Origin: CALBTQ01 sp036725605
GTDB taxonomy: Bacteria > Lernaellota > Lernaellaia > Lernaellales > Lernaellaceae
Assembly (NCBI GenBank): GCA_036725605.1
Contig: DAIMDW010000001.1
Coordinates: 248,001 to 312,000 of the forward strand
Direction of reading: 5' to 3'
DNA: 64,000 nt
The notes beneath the pieces are model-generated. The model was not told the origin of the DNA and searched no databases. It saw only the letters and a list, made by a program, of their open reading frames with translations. Shown one piece after another: positions 1 to 8,770 of the stretch. Position 1 is the first letter of the stretch, and each line of letters starts with the position of its first letter. Made by a program: the position numbers and the translations under genes.

Positions 1-53
1 GCTCCGCCGCCCAGGGCCAATCCGACCGTCTTGCGTTTTTTCTTGGCGATCAA
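1..53 (-). CDS. Patatin-like phospholipase, N-terminal fragment cut by window edge
   Basis: The first bases read on the minus strand as a start followed by IAKKKRKTVGLALGGG, the glycine-rich oxyanion-hole block that opens patatin-family phospholipases (family pattern GLALGGGGARG). The likely start is TTG at 53-51, which overlaps the TGA stop of the upstream gene (52-50), so translation is probably coupled. Only about 17 codons are inside the window, so the Ser-Asp catalytic dyad cannot be checked. The motif is seen directly; the family assignment rests on that short stretch. Confidence 0.6.
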   Translation of the reverse strand, partial: MIAKKKRKTVGLALGGG

Positions 54-535
54 AGTTCCGGCATCCCCACGCCCCAGGCCTTGGCGCTCACGTTGGACCA
101 GCCGGCCAGGAGCCATTTTCCGTCGCGTTTCACCAATTGCAGCCCGATGTTTCCCCAGCGATAGCCTTGCCGGTCGGGCAGGCCCGAACCGAGGCTGGCC
201 ACCCGGGTCGCTTCGCCGACGACGTGAAATTTCGCGGTGGCCTTGTCGCCGTCCACCTCGATCTGCAACTGCACCAAGCGGATTTCGATGTCGGTCCATT
301 GCGCCATGCTGGCGGCGATGACCAACGCCCACTGGTCCTTGGTGAAACCGAAGGAATCGACGAAGTCGTCGGCGAAATAGGCGATCACTTTCTCCGCGTT
401 CTGATCCTCGATGTCATAAATCGCCCGCTTGAGCGAGCGTTCGACCTGCGCCTTGGGCGTCAGGTAGCACGAATAAACCGCGATCGCGGCAATCGCGACC
501 GCGACGATCAGCAATATCGTACGCCGTCGGTTCAT
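50..535 (-). CDS. Membrane-anchored NTF2/SnoaL-like protein of unknown function
   Basis: This 161-residue protein has an N-terminal hydrophobic segment (about residues 7-24, ending in a Cys) after a short Arg-rich start, so it is an anchored or exported protein. The rest alternates an early helical stretch, with a phrase like VIAYFADDFVD, and later beta-rich stretches including GKWLLAGW, as in NTF2/SnoaL-like folds. That fold often serves as a binding or scaffold domain, and no catalytic residues can be assigned. It lies 3 bases after the fmdB-like gene and overlaps the following patatin start, in one minus-strand run. The fold assignment is by pattern only. Confidence 0.6.
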   Translation of the reverse strand: MNRRRTILLIVAVAIAAIAVYSCYLTPKAQVERSLKRAIYDIEDQNAEKVIAYFADDFVDSFGFTKDQWALVIAASMAQWTDIEIRLVQLQIEVDGDKATAKFHVVGEATRVASLGSGLPDRQGYRWGNIGLQLVKRDGKWLLAGWSNVSAKAWGVGMPEL

Positions 536-538
536 CGG

Positions 539-760
539 TCAGTGGCATCCGCTGCACGAGGGGCGCGAGCACGTGCCGCACCCCGAGGATGATGATTTGG
601 TCGTCACGCCGTCCCGGCCGGTCGAGCGAAAGCTGAATCCGCTCATCTGTTTTTGCACGTCCGTCGCACCGCAATGCGGGCAGGGCGGCGTGTTGCCGCC
701 GAACACCAATTTCTCGAATTTGTGCTCGCAACGGCGGCAGATGTACTCGAAGATCGGCAT
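539..760 (-). CDS. FmdB-family zinc-ribbon protein
   Basis: This 73-residue protein starts MPIFEYICRRCEHKFEK and carries CxxC pairs at CRRC and CPHC, the arrangement of the FmdB putative regulatory/zinc-ribbon family. A Gly/Ser/Cys-rich tail (SGCGTCSRPSCSGCH) follows the ribbon, a common feature of the family. It sits between a second zinc-ribbon gene and the NTF2-like gene. The family is widespread and its function is not settled, so no specific role is claimed. Confidence 0.88.
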   Translation of the reverse strand: MPIFEYICRRCEHKFEKLVFGGNTPPCPHCGATDVQKQMSGFSFRSTGRDGVTTKSSSSGCGTCSRPSCSGCH

Positions 761-766
761 GGCGGT

Positions 767-1084
767 TTACTGCAAATTGATTGGGGGTTTGGTTTTACGC
801 ATCGGTTTGCCGTCGCCGGCCAACTCGAGATCGTCAATGAACATCTCGCGGCATTCGGGGCACAGGACCAACTCGATTTCCATGTGCACCTGGTCCTCCA
901 GCGTTTTCTCGTCCAGTCGCGAGGCTTGTTCCAGAATTTCCAAACGCGTTTCGTCGTCGCCGCCGATGTCGGGCAGATAGCCGTCCCAGTCGGCGGTGAT
1001 TTCCACGCGCACGTTGTATTTGGTCGATCCGAGCGGCAGCTCGGTCTGGCAGCGGTCGCAATATTTGGTCGCCAAGCGTTTCAT
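767..1084 (-). CDS. Small zinc-ribbon protein of unknown function
   Basis: This 105-residue protein has CDRC near residue 9 and CPEC near residue 75. The two pairs flank an acidic helical middle, consistent with a split zinc ribbon. It has no signal peptide and is probably cytoplasmic. Its ATG overlaps the selA stop by 4 bases (ATGA), so it is probably translated with selA. I do not recognise a named family. The coupling to selA and fmdB is seen; a link to selenium metabolism is only a guess from position. Confidence 0.75.
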   Translation of the reverse strand: MKRLATKYCDRCQTELPLGSTKYNVRVEITADWDGYLPDIGGDDETRLEILEQASRLDEKTLEDQVHMEIELVLCPECREMFIDDLELAGDGKPMRKTKPPINLQ

Positions 1085-2511
1085 GACTCGTCTTCCTTTT
1101 CTTCGCTCAGCCGGCGAAGTTCCTCCACCAATCCATTGTGGAATAACGACCGTTCATCGTCAAGAATGGTGCGCGGATCGGCCAGCACGGCGTCCTGCTC
1201 GATGCGCACGATGATCGGCAGTTCGCGGGCGCGCAACGCGGTAACCAGCGCGTCGGCCGTCGTGTGCTTGGGGCGCACGGCCACCGCCGGATCCTCCAGC
1301 CGGGCCAGGGGCATGGCGCCGCCGCCCACCTGACCTTCGGTAACGACGATCTCGAAGTCGGCCAGCTCGCCCGCGTCGCGGCGTAGATCGGCCGCCAGTT
1401 GCTCGGCGCGCTTGGTCAGTGCGTCTTTTTCCATCGATACCATGCGCAGCGTGGGGATGGTCGCCAGCGCCCGTTGCGGATCGCGGTACAGGCGCAAGGT
1501 GGCTTCCAGCGCGGCGAGGGTCATCTTGTCCACGCGCAAGGCCCGATGCAGCGGATTTTTCGCACAGGCGCGGATGGCCTCGGCCTTGCCGATCAACACG
1601 CCGCCTTGCGGGCCGCCCAGCAGCTTGTCGCCGCTGAAGGTGACCACATCCAACCCGCTGGCGACCACCTCGGCGGCGGTCGGTTCGTAGGGTAGATGCA
1701 ACTGCGCCGTTTCCAGCAAACAACCGCTGCCCAGGTCTTCGATCGCCTTGACGCCCTTGCCGTGCGCCAGCTCGGCCAGTTCCGCGCCGGTCACGGTTTT
1801 GGTGAAACCCTGAATGCGATAGTTGCTGGTGTGCACCTTTAACAATAAGGACGTGCGCTCGTTGATCGCCTTTTCGTAATCGGCCAGGTGCGTGCGGTTG
1901 GTCGTGCCGACCTCGACCATGATCGCGCCGGACGCGGCCATCACGTCGGGAATACGGAAGCTGCCGCCGATCTCGATCAACTCGCCGCGGCTGACCACCG
2001 CTTCGCGGCCCTTGGCCAGCGAACTGAGCGCCAGCAGCACCGCGCCGGCGTTGTTGTTGACCACCAAGGCGGCTTCGGCCCCGGTCAATTCGCAGAGAAG
2101 ATCCTCGACCAGCGAGTAACGGCTGCCGCGTCGACCGGCGGCCAGGTCGTATTCCAGGTTGCTGTAACCGCGCGCGGCCCGGGTGACGGCGGCGACGGCC
2201 TCTTCGGCCAGCGGCGATCGCCCGAGGTTCGTGTGCACGACGATCCCCGTGGCGTTGACCAGCCGCGTCAGGCGAGGGCGATCGTTGCGATGAACGCGCT
2301 CTTGCACCGCTTGATAAAAGGAAGCGGCGTCGATCGTCGCGACCTTGTCGGCCAGGATCAGCGCGCGCAAATGCTCGATCTCCTCGCGCAGCGCCCGCAC
2401 GACCAGCGAGCGCGGAAACGCATCCACCACCGCCGCCAGTTCGGGCGCGTGAATCGACTCGCCGACCGCGGGCAATGATTGCAGTAATTTCTTGCGTTTA
2501 TCGGTAGTCAT
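1081..2511 (-). CDS. selA: L-seryl-tRNA(Sec) selenium transferase
   Basis: SelA is a PLP enzyme that converts Ser-tRNA(Sec) to Sec-tRNA(Sec) using selenophosphate. The protein has the typical N-terminal helical domain (RLVNATGIVVHTNLGR) and the PLP-lysine motif SGDKLLGGPQGG. Its length (about 476 residues) fits the family. Start choice is uncertain: ATG at 2511 is used here, but TTG at 2520 in the same frame is possible and neither has a well-placed Shine-Dalgarno. The gene leads a minus-strand run with the two zinc-ribbon genes. It implies the cell makes selenocysteine, although selB, selD and tRNA-Sec are not in this window. Confidence 0.95.
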   Translation of the reverse strand: MTTDKRKKLLQSLPAVGESIHAPELAAVVDAFPRSLVVRALREEIEHLRALILADKVATIDAASFYQAVQERVHRNDRPRLTRLVNATGIVVHTNLGRSPLAEEAVAAVTRAARGYSNLEYDLAAGRRGSRYSLVEDLLCELTGAEAALVVNNNAGAVLLALSSLAKGREAVVSRGELIEIGGSFRIPDVMAASGAIMVEVGTTNRTHLADYEKAINERTSLLLKVHTSNYRIQGFTKTVTGAELAELAHGKGVKAIEDLGSGCLLETAQLHLPYEPTAAEVVASGLDVVTFSGDKLLGGPQGGVLIGKAEAIRACAKNPLHRALRVDKMTLAALEATLRLYRDPQRALATIPTLRMVSMEKDALTKRAEQLAADLRRDAGELADFEIVVTEGQVGGGAMPLARLEDPAVAVRPKHTTADALVTALRARELPIIVRIEQDAVLADPRTILDDERSLFHNGLVEELRRLSEEKEDES

Positions 2512-2702
2512 CGGCGCCAATCATAGAGAGTTGTCCCCCTTCAGGCAACCGAAAAGAGACGCCCCGCGCCGCATGTGACTAACTCGCTGAATTTGCGCGC
2601 GAATTTTTGGTCACACCGACGAGTGAATGGTTATTCGTGGGCGCAAAACACGGAGTATCCGCTTGAAGAAGTCAATCTAACCCGGGAGAATGAAAAAAAT
2701 AC

Positions 2703-2731
2703 TTGACAATTCGCAGGATATCCTCTATGTA
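2703..2731 (+). promoter_or_regulatory. Sigma-70-type promoter of rplU-rpmA
   Basis: A perfect -35 TTGACA at 2703-2708 is followed by a 17-base spacer and the -10 TATGTA at 2726-2731. It lies about 40 bases upstream of rplU, whose strong ribosome site (GGAAGGGAG, 2758-2766) precedes the ATG at 2773. Confidence 0.85.
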
Positions 2732-2772
2732 AGCGTCCTTCGAAACCGCAATGATGCGGAAGGGAGTCATTT

Positions 2773-3084
2773 ATGTACGCTTTGATTGAAACCGGTGGCC
2801 AGCAGTTCAAAGTGCAGGAAGGCCAGACGATAAAAGTCGAGCGGATTGAAGGTGAAGTCGGCGCGCAGATCGAGCTGGACAAAGTCCTGCTGGTGCGTAC
2901 CGACAGCGACGTGAAAGTGGGCGCTCCGTATCTGAACGGGGCCAAGGTGCTGGGCGAGATCGTGGCTCAGGATCGCAACAAGAAAGTGATCGTCTTCAAG
3001 TACAAGCGCCGCAAGGACTATCACAAGAAGGTCGGTCATCGGCAGCCCTATACCGCGTTGAAAATCACGAAGATCACGAGCTAG
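2773..3084 (+). CDS. rplU: 50S ribosomal protein L21
   Basis: The 103-residue protein begins MYALIETGGQQFKVQEG, the hallmark L21 N-terminus, and ends with the conserved block KKVGHRQPYTALKI. L21 binds 23S rRNA in the large subunit. It is first in the conserved order rplU-rpmA-obg, under the promoter at 2703-2731. Full length, with no anomalies. Confidence 0.98.
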   Translation: MYALIETGGQQFKVQEGQTIKVERIEGEVGAQIELDKVLLVRTDSDVKVGAPYLNGAKVLGEIVAQDRNKKVIVFKYKRRKDYHKKVGHRQPYTALKITKITS

Positions 3085-3094
3085 GAGGTCCGTC

Positions 3095-3373
3095 ATGGCG
3101 CATAAGAAAGCCGGCGGCAGCAGCCGCAATGGTCGCGACAGCAGTGGCCGTCGCTATGGAGTGAAGGTGTACGACGGACAGACGGTGCCGGGCGGCTCGA
3201 TCATCATCCGCCAGTTGGGCACGCTGATCCATCCGGGCGAGAACGTCGGCATGGGCCGCGATTACACGCTGTTCGCCAAGGTCGACGGCACGGTGAAGTT
3301 CTCCCGCTGGGGCAAAGACCGCAAACGGGTGGAAGTCATCCCGTTGGAAGAGCCGGCGACCCCGGAAAACTGA
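3095..3373 (+). CDS. rpmA: 50S ribosomal protein L27
   Basis: The 92-residue protein has the L27 signature: MAHKKAGGSSRNGRDS, GGSIIIRQLGT and the PGENVGMGRDYTLFA block. Its N-terminal tail reaches the peptidyl-transferase centre of the ribosome. It starts directly with MAHKK, without the cleavable N-terminal extension found in Firmicutes L27. It is 10 bases downstream of rplU with AGGAGG as ribosome site and is followed by a hairpin terminator. Confidence 0.98.
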   Translation: MAHKKAGGSSRNGRDSSGRRYGVKVYDGQTVPGGSIIIRQLGTLIHPGENVGMGRDYTLFAKVDGTVKFSRWGKDRKRVEVIPLEEPATPEN

Positions 3374-3396
3374 CCGTAAAGAAAAGAGCAACGAAG

Positions 3397-3427
3397 GCCG
3401 CTCGTTTTGCAACGGGCGGCTTTTTTT
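3397..3427 (+). terminator. Rho-independent terminator after rpmA
   Basis: An 8-base stem GCCGCTCG/CGGGCGGC (3397-3404 with 3413-3420, one T-G pair) is followed by seven T residues (3421-3427). It separates the ribosomal pair from obg, so obg expression depends on read-through or on a promoter in the short gap after the T-tract. Confidence 0.85.
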
Positions 3428-3484
3428 ATGCTACACTGAAATCATCCCCACAGGACGCAGGCGACGAGCCGATGGTAGGCGGTC

Positions 3485-4504
3485 ATGAAATTTGTGGATG
3501 AAGCGAAGATTTTTGTCGAATCCGGCGGGGGCGGCAACGGCTGTGTCAGCTTCCGGCGTGAAAAATACGTGCCCAAGGGCGGACCGGACGGCGGCGACGG
3601 CGGCAACGGCGGCAGCGTGGTTCTGGTCGCCGATTCCTCGAAAAACACGTTGATCGACCTCAAGTTCAAACCGCAAATCCGCGCCAAACGCGGCCAGCAC
3701 GGCAAAGGCAGCAACAAGCACGGACGCCGAGCGGAAGACGTGTTCGTGCATCTGCCGCCGGGCTGCGTCATTTCCGATTTCGACACCGGCGAAGTGCTGG
3801 TCGATCTGGATCGTCCCGGCGCGCAATGGACGGCCGCCGGCGGCGGACGCGGCGGGCGCGGCAATTCACGGTTCATGACCAACGCCGACAAGGCGCCGAC
3901 CTACTGCGAGGAAGGCCAACCCGGCGAGCAGCGGTGGCTCAAGGTCGAACTCAAGACGCTGGCCGACGTGGGCCTGCTCGGTTTTCCCTCGGTGGGCAAG
4001 TCCACGTTGATCGCGGCGATCAGCGCGGCGCGGCCGAAAATCGCGGCGTATCCGTTCACCACGCTCTCGCCGAACCTGGGCACGGTGTATCCGGAGGGCG
4101 AGCACAGCTTCGTCGTCGCCGACATCCCGGGGATCATCGAAGGGGCCAGCGAAGGCGCGGGGCTCGGGCTGCGCTTTTTGCGGCACATCGAACGCACGCG
4201 GCTGCTGGTGCACATCCTTGACCTCGACGAGCACACCGGTCGCGATCCGCTGGCCGATTTCGACGCGCTCAACGCCGAACTGCGCGCCTACAGCGAGGAA
4301 CTGGCGCAACGACCGCAGATCGTCGTCGCCAATAAAATCGATATTCCCGCCGCCGATGAGGCGTTGCGGGAGTTGACCGCGGCCTTGAACGAGCGAGGCA
4401 TTAATATTTTTCCCGTCAGTGCGAAGGACTCAATGGGCGTGGAGGCCCTCCTGACGGCCATCGACGCCCGCTTGCAGGAAATGGAACGCGAACACGAGGA
4501 TTGA
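3485..4504 (+). CDS. obgE: Obg family GTPase
   Basis: The 339-residue protein has the glycine-rich Obg domain (residues about 1-158, with runs such as GGDGGNGGSV) followed by a G domain. G1 is GFPSVGKSTL, G3 is DIPGIIEGA and G4 is NKID. The long C-terminal acidic extension of some Obg proteins is absent, so this is the short form. Obg binds the large ribosomal subunit and acts in ribosome assembly and the stringent response. Its place after rplU-rpmA is the conserved bacterial order. manC starts 3 bases after its stop. Confidence 0.97.
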   Translation: MKFVDEAKIFVESGGGGNGCVSFRREKYVPKGGPDGGDGGNGGSVVLVADSSKNTLIDLKFKPQIRAKRGQHGKGSNKHGRRAEDVFVHLPPGCVISDFDTGEVLVDLDRPGAQWTAAGGGRGGRGNSRFMTNADKAPTYCEEGQPGEQRWLKVELKTLADVGLLGFPSVGKSTLIAAISAARPKIAAYPFTTLSPNLGTVYPEGEHSFVVADIPGIIEGASEGAGLGLRFLRHIERTRLLVHILDLDEHTGRDPLADFDALNAELRAYSEELAQRPQIVVANKIDIPAADEALRELTAALNERGINIFPVSAKDSMGVEALLTAIDARLQEMEREHED

Positions 4505-4507
4505 ACC

Positions 4508-5581
4508 ATGCGTTACGCCGTGATCATGGCCGGAGGAACCGGCACGCGCTTCTGGCCGGAAAGCCGCGAGGCGCTGCCCAAGCAGTTGTTGCGCATCGCC
4601 GGCGATAAAACGCTGATCGAGCGCACCGTCGAACGCATCGCGCCGCTGGCGCCGGTTGAGCGCCTGGTGATCGTCACCGGCGACGTGATCGCCGACAAGA
4701 TGGCCGCCGCCGTGCCGAACCTGCCGCCGGAAAATTTGCTGTCCGAACCGTTGCGCCGCAATACCGCGCCCTGTGTCACGCTGGCCGCGAAGATCCTGCA
4801 CGATCGCGACCCGGAAGCGGTCATCGCCGTGCTGGCCGCCGACCATCTCATCCGCCACGAGGACCTTTTCCGGCAGATCATGCAGGCCGCGATGGACGTG
4901 GCCGCGCGCGAGGAGGTGCTCATCACGCTGGGCATCATGCCGACCTACGCCGAAACGGGCTATGGGTATATTCAGATGGGCGAGGCGTGCGGCGTGCAAA
5001 ACGAGGCGCCGTACCATCGCGTCAAAGCGTTTTTCGAAAAGCCCGACCAGGAAACGGCGCAACGCTACCTCGACGACGGCAAGTTTTTATGGAACTCGGG
5101 CATGTTCGTTTTCCGCGCCGACACGCTGCTGCGCGCGGCGGAAAAGCACATGCCGGAGATGATCGCGCTCATCAATCGGGTCGACGGCGCGGGCGATCGC
5201 GTGGAAATCAAGCGGCGCATCGACGAAATCTATCCGCAATTGGAAGCGGTGAGCCTCGACAAGGGCATCATGGAGAAGGCCGACAACCTGCTGGTCTTCG
5301 CCGCCGACATCGGCTGGAGCGACGTGGGTTCCTGGACCTCGATGCGCGATTTCATCGTACCCGACGAAGCGGGCAACATCGCCCAGGGGCACCACGTCTG
5401 CCTCGAGGCGAGCAACAACACGATCTACGCGCGGCAGGGACTGGTTGTCGCCATCGGCGTTGACGATCTGATTATTGTGCACACGCCCGACGCGACGCTG
5501 GTGGCGCGCCACGACGATGCGCAGGCGATCAAGAAAATCTTCGACGAATTGGAAAAGCGCGGCCTCGACAGGTTCCTGTAA
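4508..5581 (+). CDS. manC: Mannose-1-phosphate guanylyltransferase
   Basis: This 357-residue nucleotidyltransferase makes GDP-mannose from mannose-1-phosphate and GTP. The N-terminal signature GGTGTRFWPESREALPKQ, the FFEKPD motif and NSGMF are all present. Length matches the single-domain form, without the C-terminal phosphomannose isomerase domain of bifunctional ManC. It lies 3 bases after obg and ends at a bidirectional terminator. GDP-mannose feeds glycan and surface polysaccharide synthesis; the acceptor pathway is not in this window. Confidence 0.94.
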   Translation: MRYAVIMAGGTGTRFWPESREALPKQLLRIAGDKTLIERTVERIAPLAPVERLVIVTGDVIADKMAAAVPNLPPENLLSEPLRRNTAPCVTLAAKILHDRDPEAVIAVLAADHLIRHEDLFRQIMQAAMDVAAREEVLITLGIMPTYAETGYGYIQMGEACGVQNEAPYHRVKAFFEKPDQETAQRYLDDGKFLWNSGMFVFRADTLLRAAEKHMPEMIALINRVDGAGDRVEIKRRIDEIYPQLEAVSLDKGIMEKADNLLVFAADIGWSDVGSWTSMRDFIVPDEAGNIAQGHHVCLEASNNTIYARQGLVVAIGVDDLIIVHTPDATLVARHDDAQAIKKIFDELEKRGLDRFL

Positions 5582-5600
5582 CCGAATCGTCTTAAAGAAA

Positions 5601-5633
5601 AAAAGCGGCGGGAGAATGCTCCGCGCCGCTTTT
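5601..5633. terminator. Bidirectional hairpin terminator between manC and the efflux operon
   Basis: A perfect 10-base outer stem AAAAGCGGCG (5601-5610) pairs with CGCCGCTTTT (5624-5633), with an inner GGAG/CTCC stem. T-runs occur on both strands, so it can end manC from the left and the RND operon from the right. Confidence 0.88.
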
Positions 5634-5648
5634 TCGTTTAATGCTTGT

Positions 5649-8600
5649 CTACTTGATTTCGCAGGAGCCGTCGGCGGCCGGCAGCGAATCGGCGACCGCG
5701 CCGGCTTGCAGCCTCGGCGGACGCGCCAGTCGATCGAAATAGGTGTACATCGTCGGAATCAGATAGAGGGTGAACACCGACGAAACCAACACGCCGCCGA
5801 TGGTGACCATGGCGATGGCGGCGCGGAACTCGGCGCCGGCGCCGGCCAGCGTCTGCGGCAGCAGGCTGATGGCAATCGCCAGGTTCATCATGATGACCGG
5901 CCGCAGGCGCACCGTCGACGCTTCGATCAGCGCGTCGCACAAGCGCCAGCCCGCCGAGCGTAACTGCGATGCATAATCCAAAATCAGAATCGCGTTGTTC
6001 ACGACGATGCCGACAAGCATGACGATGGCCATCATCGACATCATGTTCAACGAAATGCCCGACAGGAACAGCGACAAGCTGACGCCGATCAAGCCCAAGG
6101 GCAGGGTCAGCATGATCGTGAACGGATGCACGAGGCTTTCCAGCGTGGCGGCCAGCACCATGTAGGTCAGGATAACGGCCAGGAGCAACGCCTTCAAGAT
6201 TTCGCTGAACGTCTCGGCCATGAACTCCGATTGTCCGCCGAAGTGGATGTTGTACCCGGCGGGCAGATCGATTTTCTCGTCGATCAACTTTTGCATCGCC
6301 TGCTGCGCTTCACCCAGCGAGCCTTGCGCGATGTTGCCGGAAACCTCGACCATGCGCTGCTTGTCCTTGCGACGGATTTCCGTTTCCGCCACCGTGTAGT
6401 CGATGGCGCCCAACTGCGTCAGCGGTACGTATTTGGGCCCCAACCGCAGGAAGATGTCGGTGAAGTCGTTGGCCTCGGTGCGCTCGTCTTCGGCCAATTG
6501 CACGCGAATGTCGTACTCTTCGTCGATCTCGCGATAACGCGTGGGCACGTCGCCCTCGAAAGCCGTACGCAGCGTCAGCGCCACCTGACCGGTCGTCGCG
6601 CCGTAGTTGATCATCTGCTCGCGATCGGGCGTGAAGGTCAGCTCCGGTTTGCCGGCGACGTAGGTCGAACGCACGTCGACCAACTCGGGCAACTCACGCG
6701 CCAACTGCATCAGCTTGTCGTTCAAATCCAAAATGACGTTCAGGTCCGGGCCGGTGATTTCCATTTGCAGACCTTCGCCGGGACCGTGCCCCTCGGAGGT
6801 GCTGATGGAAATGTCCGCGGCGGGGATCGTGGCCAGCAGCGGACGCGTGCGCGCGACCAACTGTTTCGCGCTCAAATCGCGCTCCAGCTTGTCGACCAGT
6901 TTGAAGGTAATGCCGCCTTCTTCGGGTCCTTTGCCTTCACCGCCGATGCTTTGCAGACTGGAGATGATGTACTTGTCGAAGTTGCCGCGCACCAGCGAGT
7001 CGATCTCCTGCATGACCTCGTCGGTCTTCTTCAGCGAGGTGCCCGCCGGCAGCTTCAACGACACGCGCATAACGTTTTCGTCGGACTCGGGGAAGAAATC
7101 CATGCCGACGAAGCTAAAGAGCATGATGCCGCCGAAGAAGGCGAGGAACGTCAGCACGATGACCACCCAGCGGTGCAACAACGACCAGGAGAGCGTGTTG
7201 CGATACCAGCGCGCCAGGCCGCTATAGCCGGTGTTCCACCAGGCGGAGAATTTTTTCACCCAGTTCATTTCGTGCTTCTTGCCGCCGGCGCGATACAACA
7301 AGGAAGCGAGCATCGGCACCAAGGTGAAGCTCATGATCAGCGAGAAGACCGTGGCGAACACGACCGTCATGCCGAACTGTTTGAAGAACTGGCCGATGAT
7401 GCCGGCCATGAAGGCGATCGGCGTGAACACCACGAGGTTGGTCGCCGTCGAGGCGATGACCGCGATCGCCACGTTGTTCGTGCCTTCGATCGCCGCGTTC
7501 TCCGGCGAATAGCCTTTTTCGATGTACGAGGAAATCGATTCGAGTACGACGATCGAGTTGGCGACCAGCACGCCGACGCTGACGCCCAAGGCCATCAGGC
7601 TGATGATGTTGAGCGTGAATTCGGAAAAGAGCATCGGGGTGAAGGCCGCGACGATCGCCGCGGGCATCGACACCGCCGCAATCGACGTGGCGCGAATGTC
7701 GTGCAGGAACAGGAAGAGGAACAACGAAGTCAGGATAATGCCGATCAGGATGCTGTTGCGCGCATCCTTGATCGAATCGCGGATGTATTCGGCGCGGTCC
7801 TGCACCGTGGTGATTTGAATGTCCGCGGGCAGGATGCCGGCCAGTTTCACGATCGCCTTGGAGACGCCGTCGGAAACGGCGACCGTGTTGGCGTCGCGTT
7901 TTTTACGGATCTGCAGGCTGACCGTTTCCTCGGTTTCGAAACGCGACTGGTCGCGCGGCTCGATGTACGTGTCGAGCACGTCGGCGACGTCGCGCAGATA
8001 CACCGAACTGTTTTCCCCGGTGGGAATGCGCACGCGGCGGATGTCTTCCAGCGAATTGAATTTGCCCGCGATACGCAGCGAAATTTCATTGGCGTCGCCG
8101 ATGATGCGCCCGATCGGGTAGTTGAGGTTTTCCGCCGCGAGCATGGCCATGACGTCCATCACCGACAGGCCGTAGGAACGCAGCGCCTGTCGTTGCAGCG
8201 CCACGCGGACTTCGCGCTGGCGGCCGCCGATGATGTCGACCGAACTTACGCCGTCGACCGTGGCGAGAAAGTCTTTGATCTGCTGATCGGCGATGCGGTA
8301 CGTCTCTTCCAGAGAACGCGGGGAACTGATCGCCAGATTGATGACCGGCTCGTCGCCGAAGTCGAATTTGAACACGGCGGGCGGTTTGGCGTCTTCCGGC
8401 AGGTTGGCGCGCACCGCCTCGATTTTGTCCTTGACCTCGATCGCCTTGAGGTCGGCGTCGCTGCCCAGCTCGAATTCGAGGAAGATGAACGACAGCGCCT
8501 CGCGGCTGTAGGATTGCATCTGCCGCAGGTTGGAGATCGAACCGACTTCATCCTCGATCAACTTCGTGACCGAGCTTTCGATTTCCTTCGGGCCGGCGCC

Positions 8601-8756
8601 GGGATAAATCGTCTGCACCATGACGAAGGGAAAATCGATGTTGGGCGTCAGGTCCTGGGCCAGCATCGTATAGGAACGCACGCCGATAACGATGAACAAC
8701 AAAATGAACATCGTCGTCAAAACAGGACGTTGAACGGACAATCGCGCGAGAAACAT
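5649..8756 (-). CDS. RND efflux transporter permease (AcrB-like)
   Basis: The 1035-residue inner-membrane pump has the full RND duplication: N-terminal MFLARLSVQRPVLTTM, two large periplasmic loops and twelve predicted spans. It is the last gene of a TolC-MFP-RND operon. The TM4 motif that reads LVDDAIVV in AcrB, with the proton-relay Asp pair, reads LVANSIVV here. TM10, which has Lys in AcrB, reads GIVVNNAILILD. The usual charged relay residues are therefore replaced at both sites. The gene is otherwise intact and full length. Substrates cannot be inferred; a drug, lipid or metabolite exporter is possible. Confidence 0.95.
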   Translation of the reverse strand: MFLARLSVQRPVLTTMFILLFIVIGVRSYTMLAQDLTPNIDFPFVMVQTIYPGAGPKEIESSVTKLIEDEVGSISNLRQMQSYSREALSFIFLEFELGSDADLKAIEVKDKIEAVRANLPEDAKPPAVFKFDFGDEPVINLAISSPRSLEETYRIADQQIKDFLATVDGVSSVDIIGGRQREVRVALQRQALRSYGLSVMDVMAMLAAENLNYPIGRIIGDANEISLRIAGKFNSLEDIRRVRIPTGENSSVYLRDVADVLDTYIEPRDQSRFETEETVSLQIRKKRDANTVAVSDGVSKAIVKLAGILPADIQITTVQDRAEYIRDSIKDARNSILIGIILTSLFLFLFLHDIRATSIAAVSMPAAIVAAFTPMLFSEFTLNIISLMALGVSVGVLVANSIVVLESISSYIEKGYSPENAAIEGTNNVAIAVIASTATNLVVFTPIAFMAGIIGQFFKQFGMTVVFATVFSLIMSFTLVPMLASLLYRAGGKKHEMNWVKKFSAWWNTGYSGLARWYRNTLSWSLLHRWVVIVLTFLAFFGGIMLFSFVGMDFFPESDENVMRVSLKLPAGTSLKKTDEVMQEIDSLVRGNFDKYIISSLQSIGGEGKGPEEGGITFKLVDKLERDLSAKQLVARTRPLLATIPAADISISTSEGHGPGEGLQMEITGPDLNVILDLNDKLMQLARELPELVDVRSTYVAGKPELTFTPDREQMINYGATTGQVALTLRTAFEGDVPTRYREIDEEYDIRVQLAEDERTEANDFTDIFLRLGPKYVPLTQLGAIDYTVAETEIRRKDKQRMVEVSGNIAQGSLGEAQQAMQKLIDEKIDLPAGYNIHFGGQSEFMAETFSEILKALLLAVILTYMVLAATLESLVHPFTIMLTLPLGLIGVSLSLFLSGISLNMMSMMAIVMLVGIVVNNAILILDYASQLRSAGWRLCDALIEASTVRLRPVIMMNLAIAISLLPQTLAGAGAEFRAAIAMVTIGGVLVSSVFTLYLIPTMYTYFDRLARPPRLQAGAVADSLPAADGSCEIK

Positions 8757-8770
8757 CGCTTACCCCCGTC

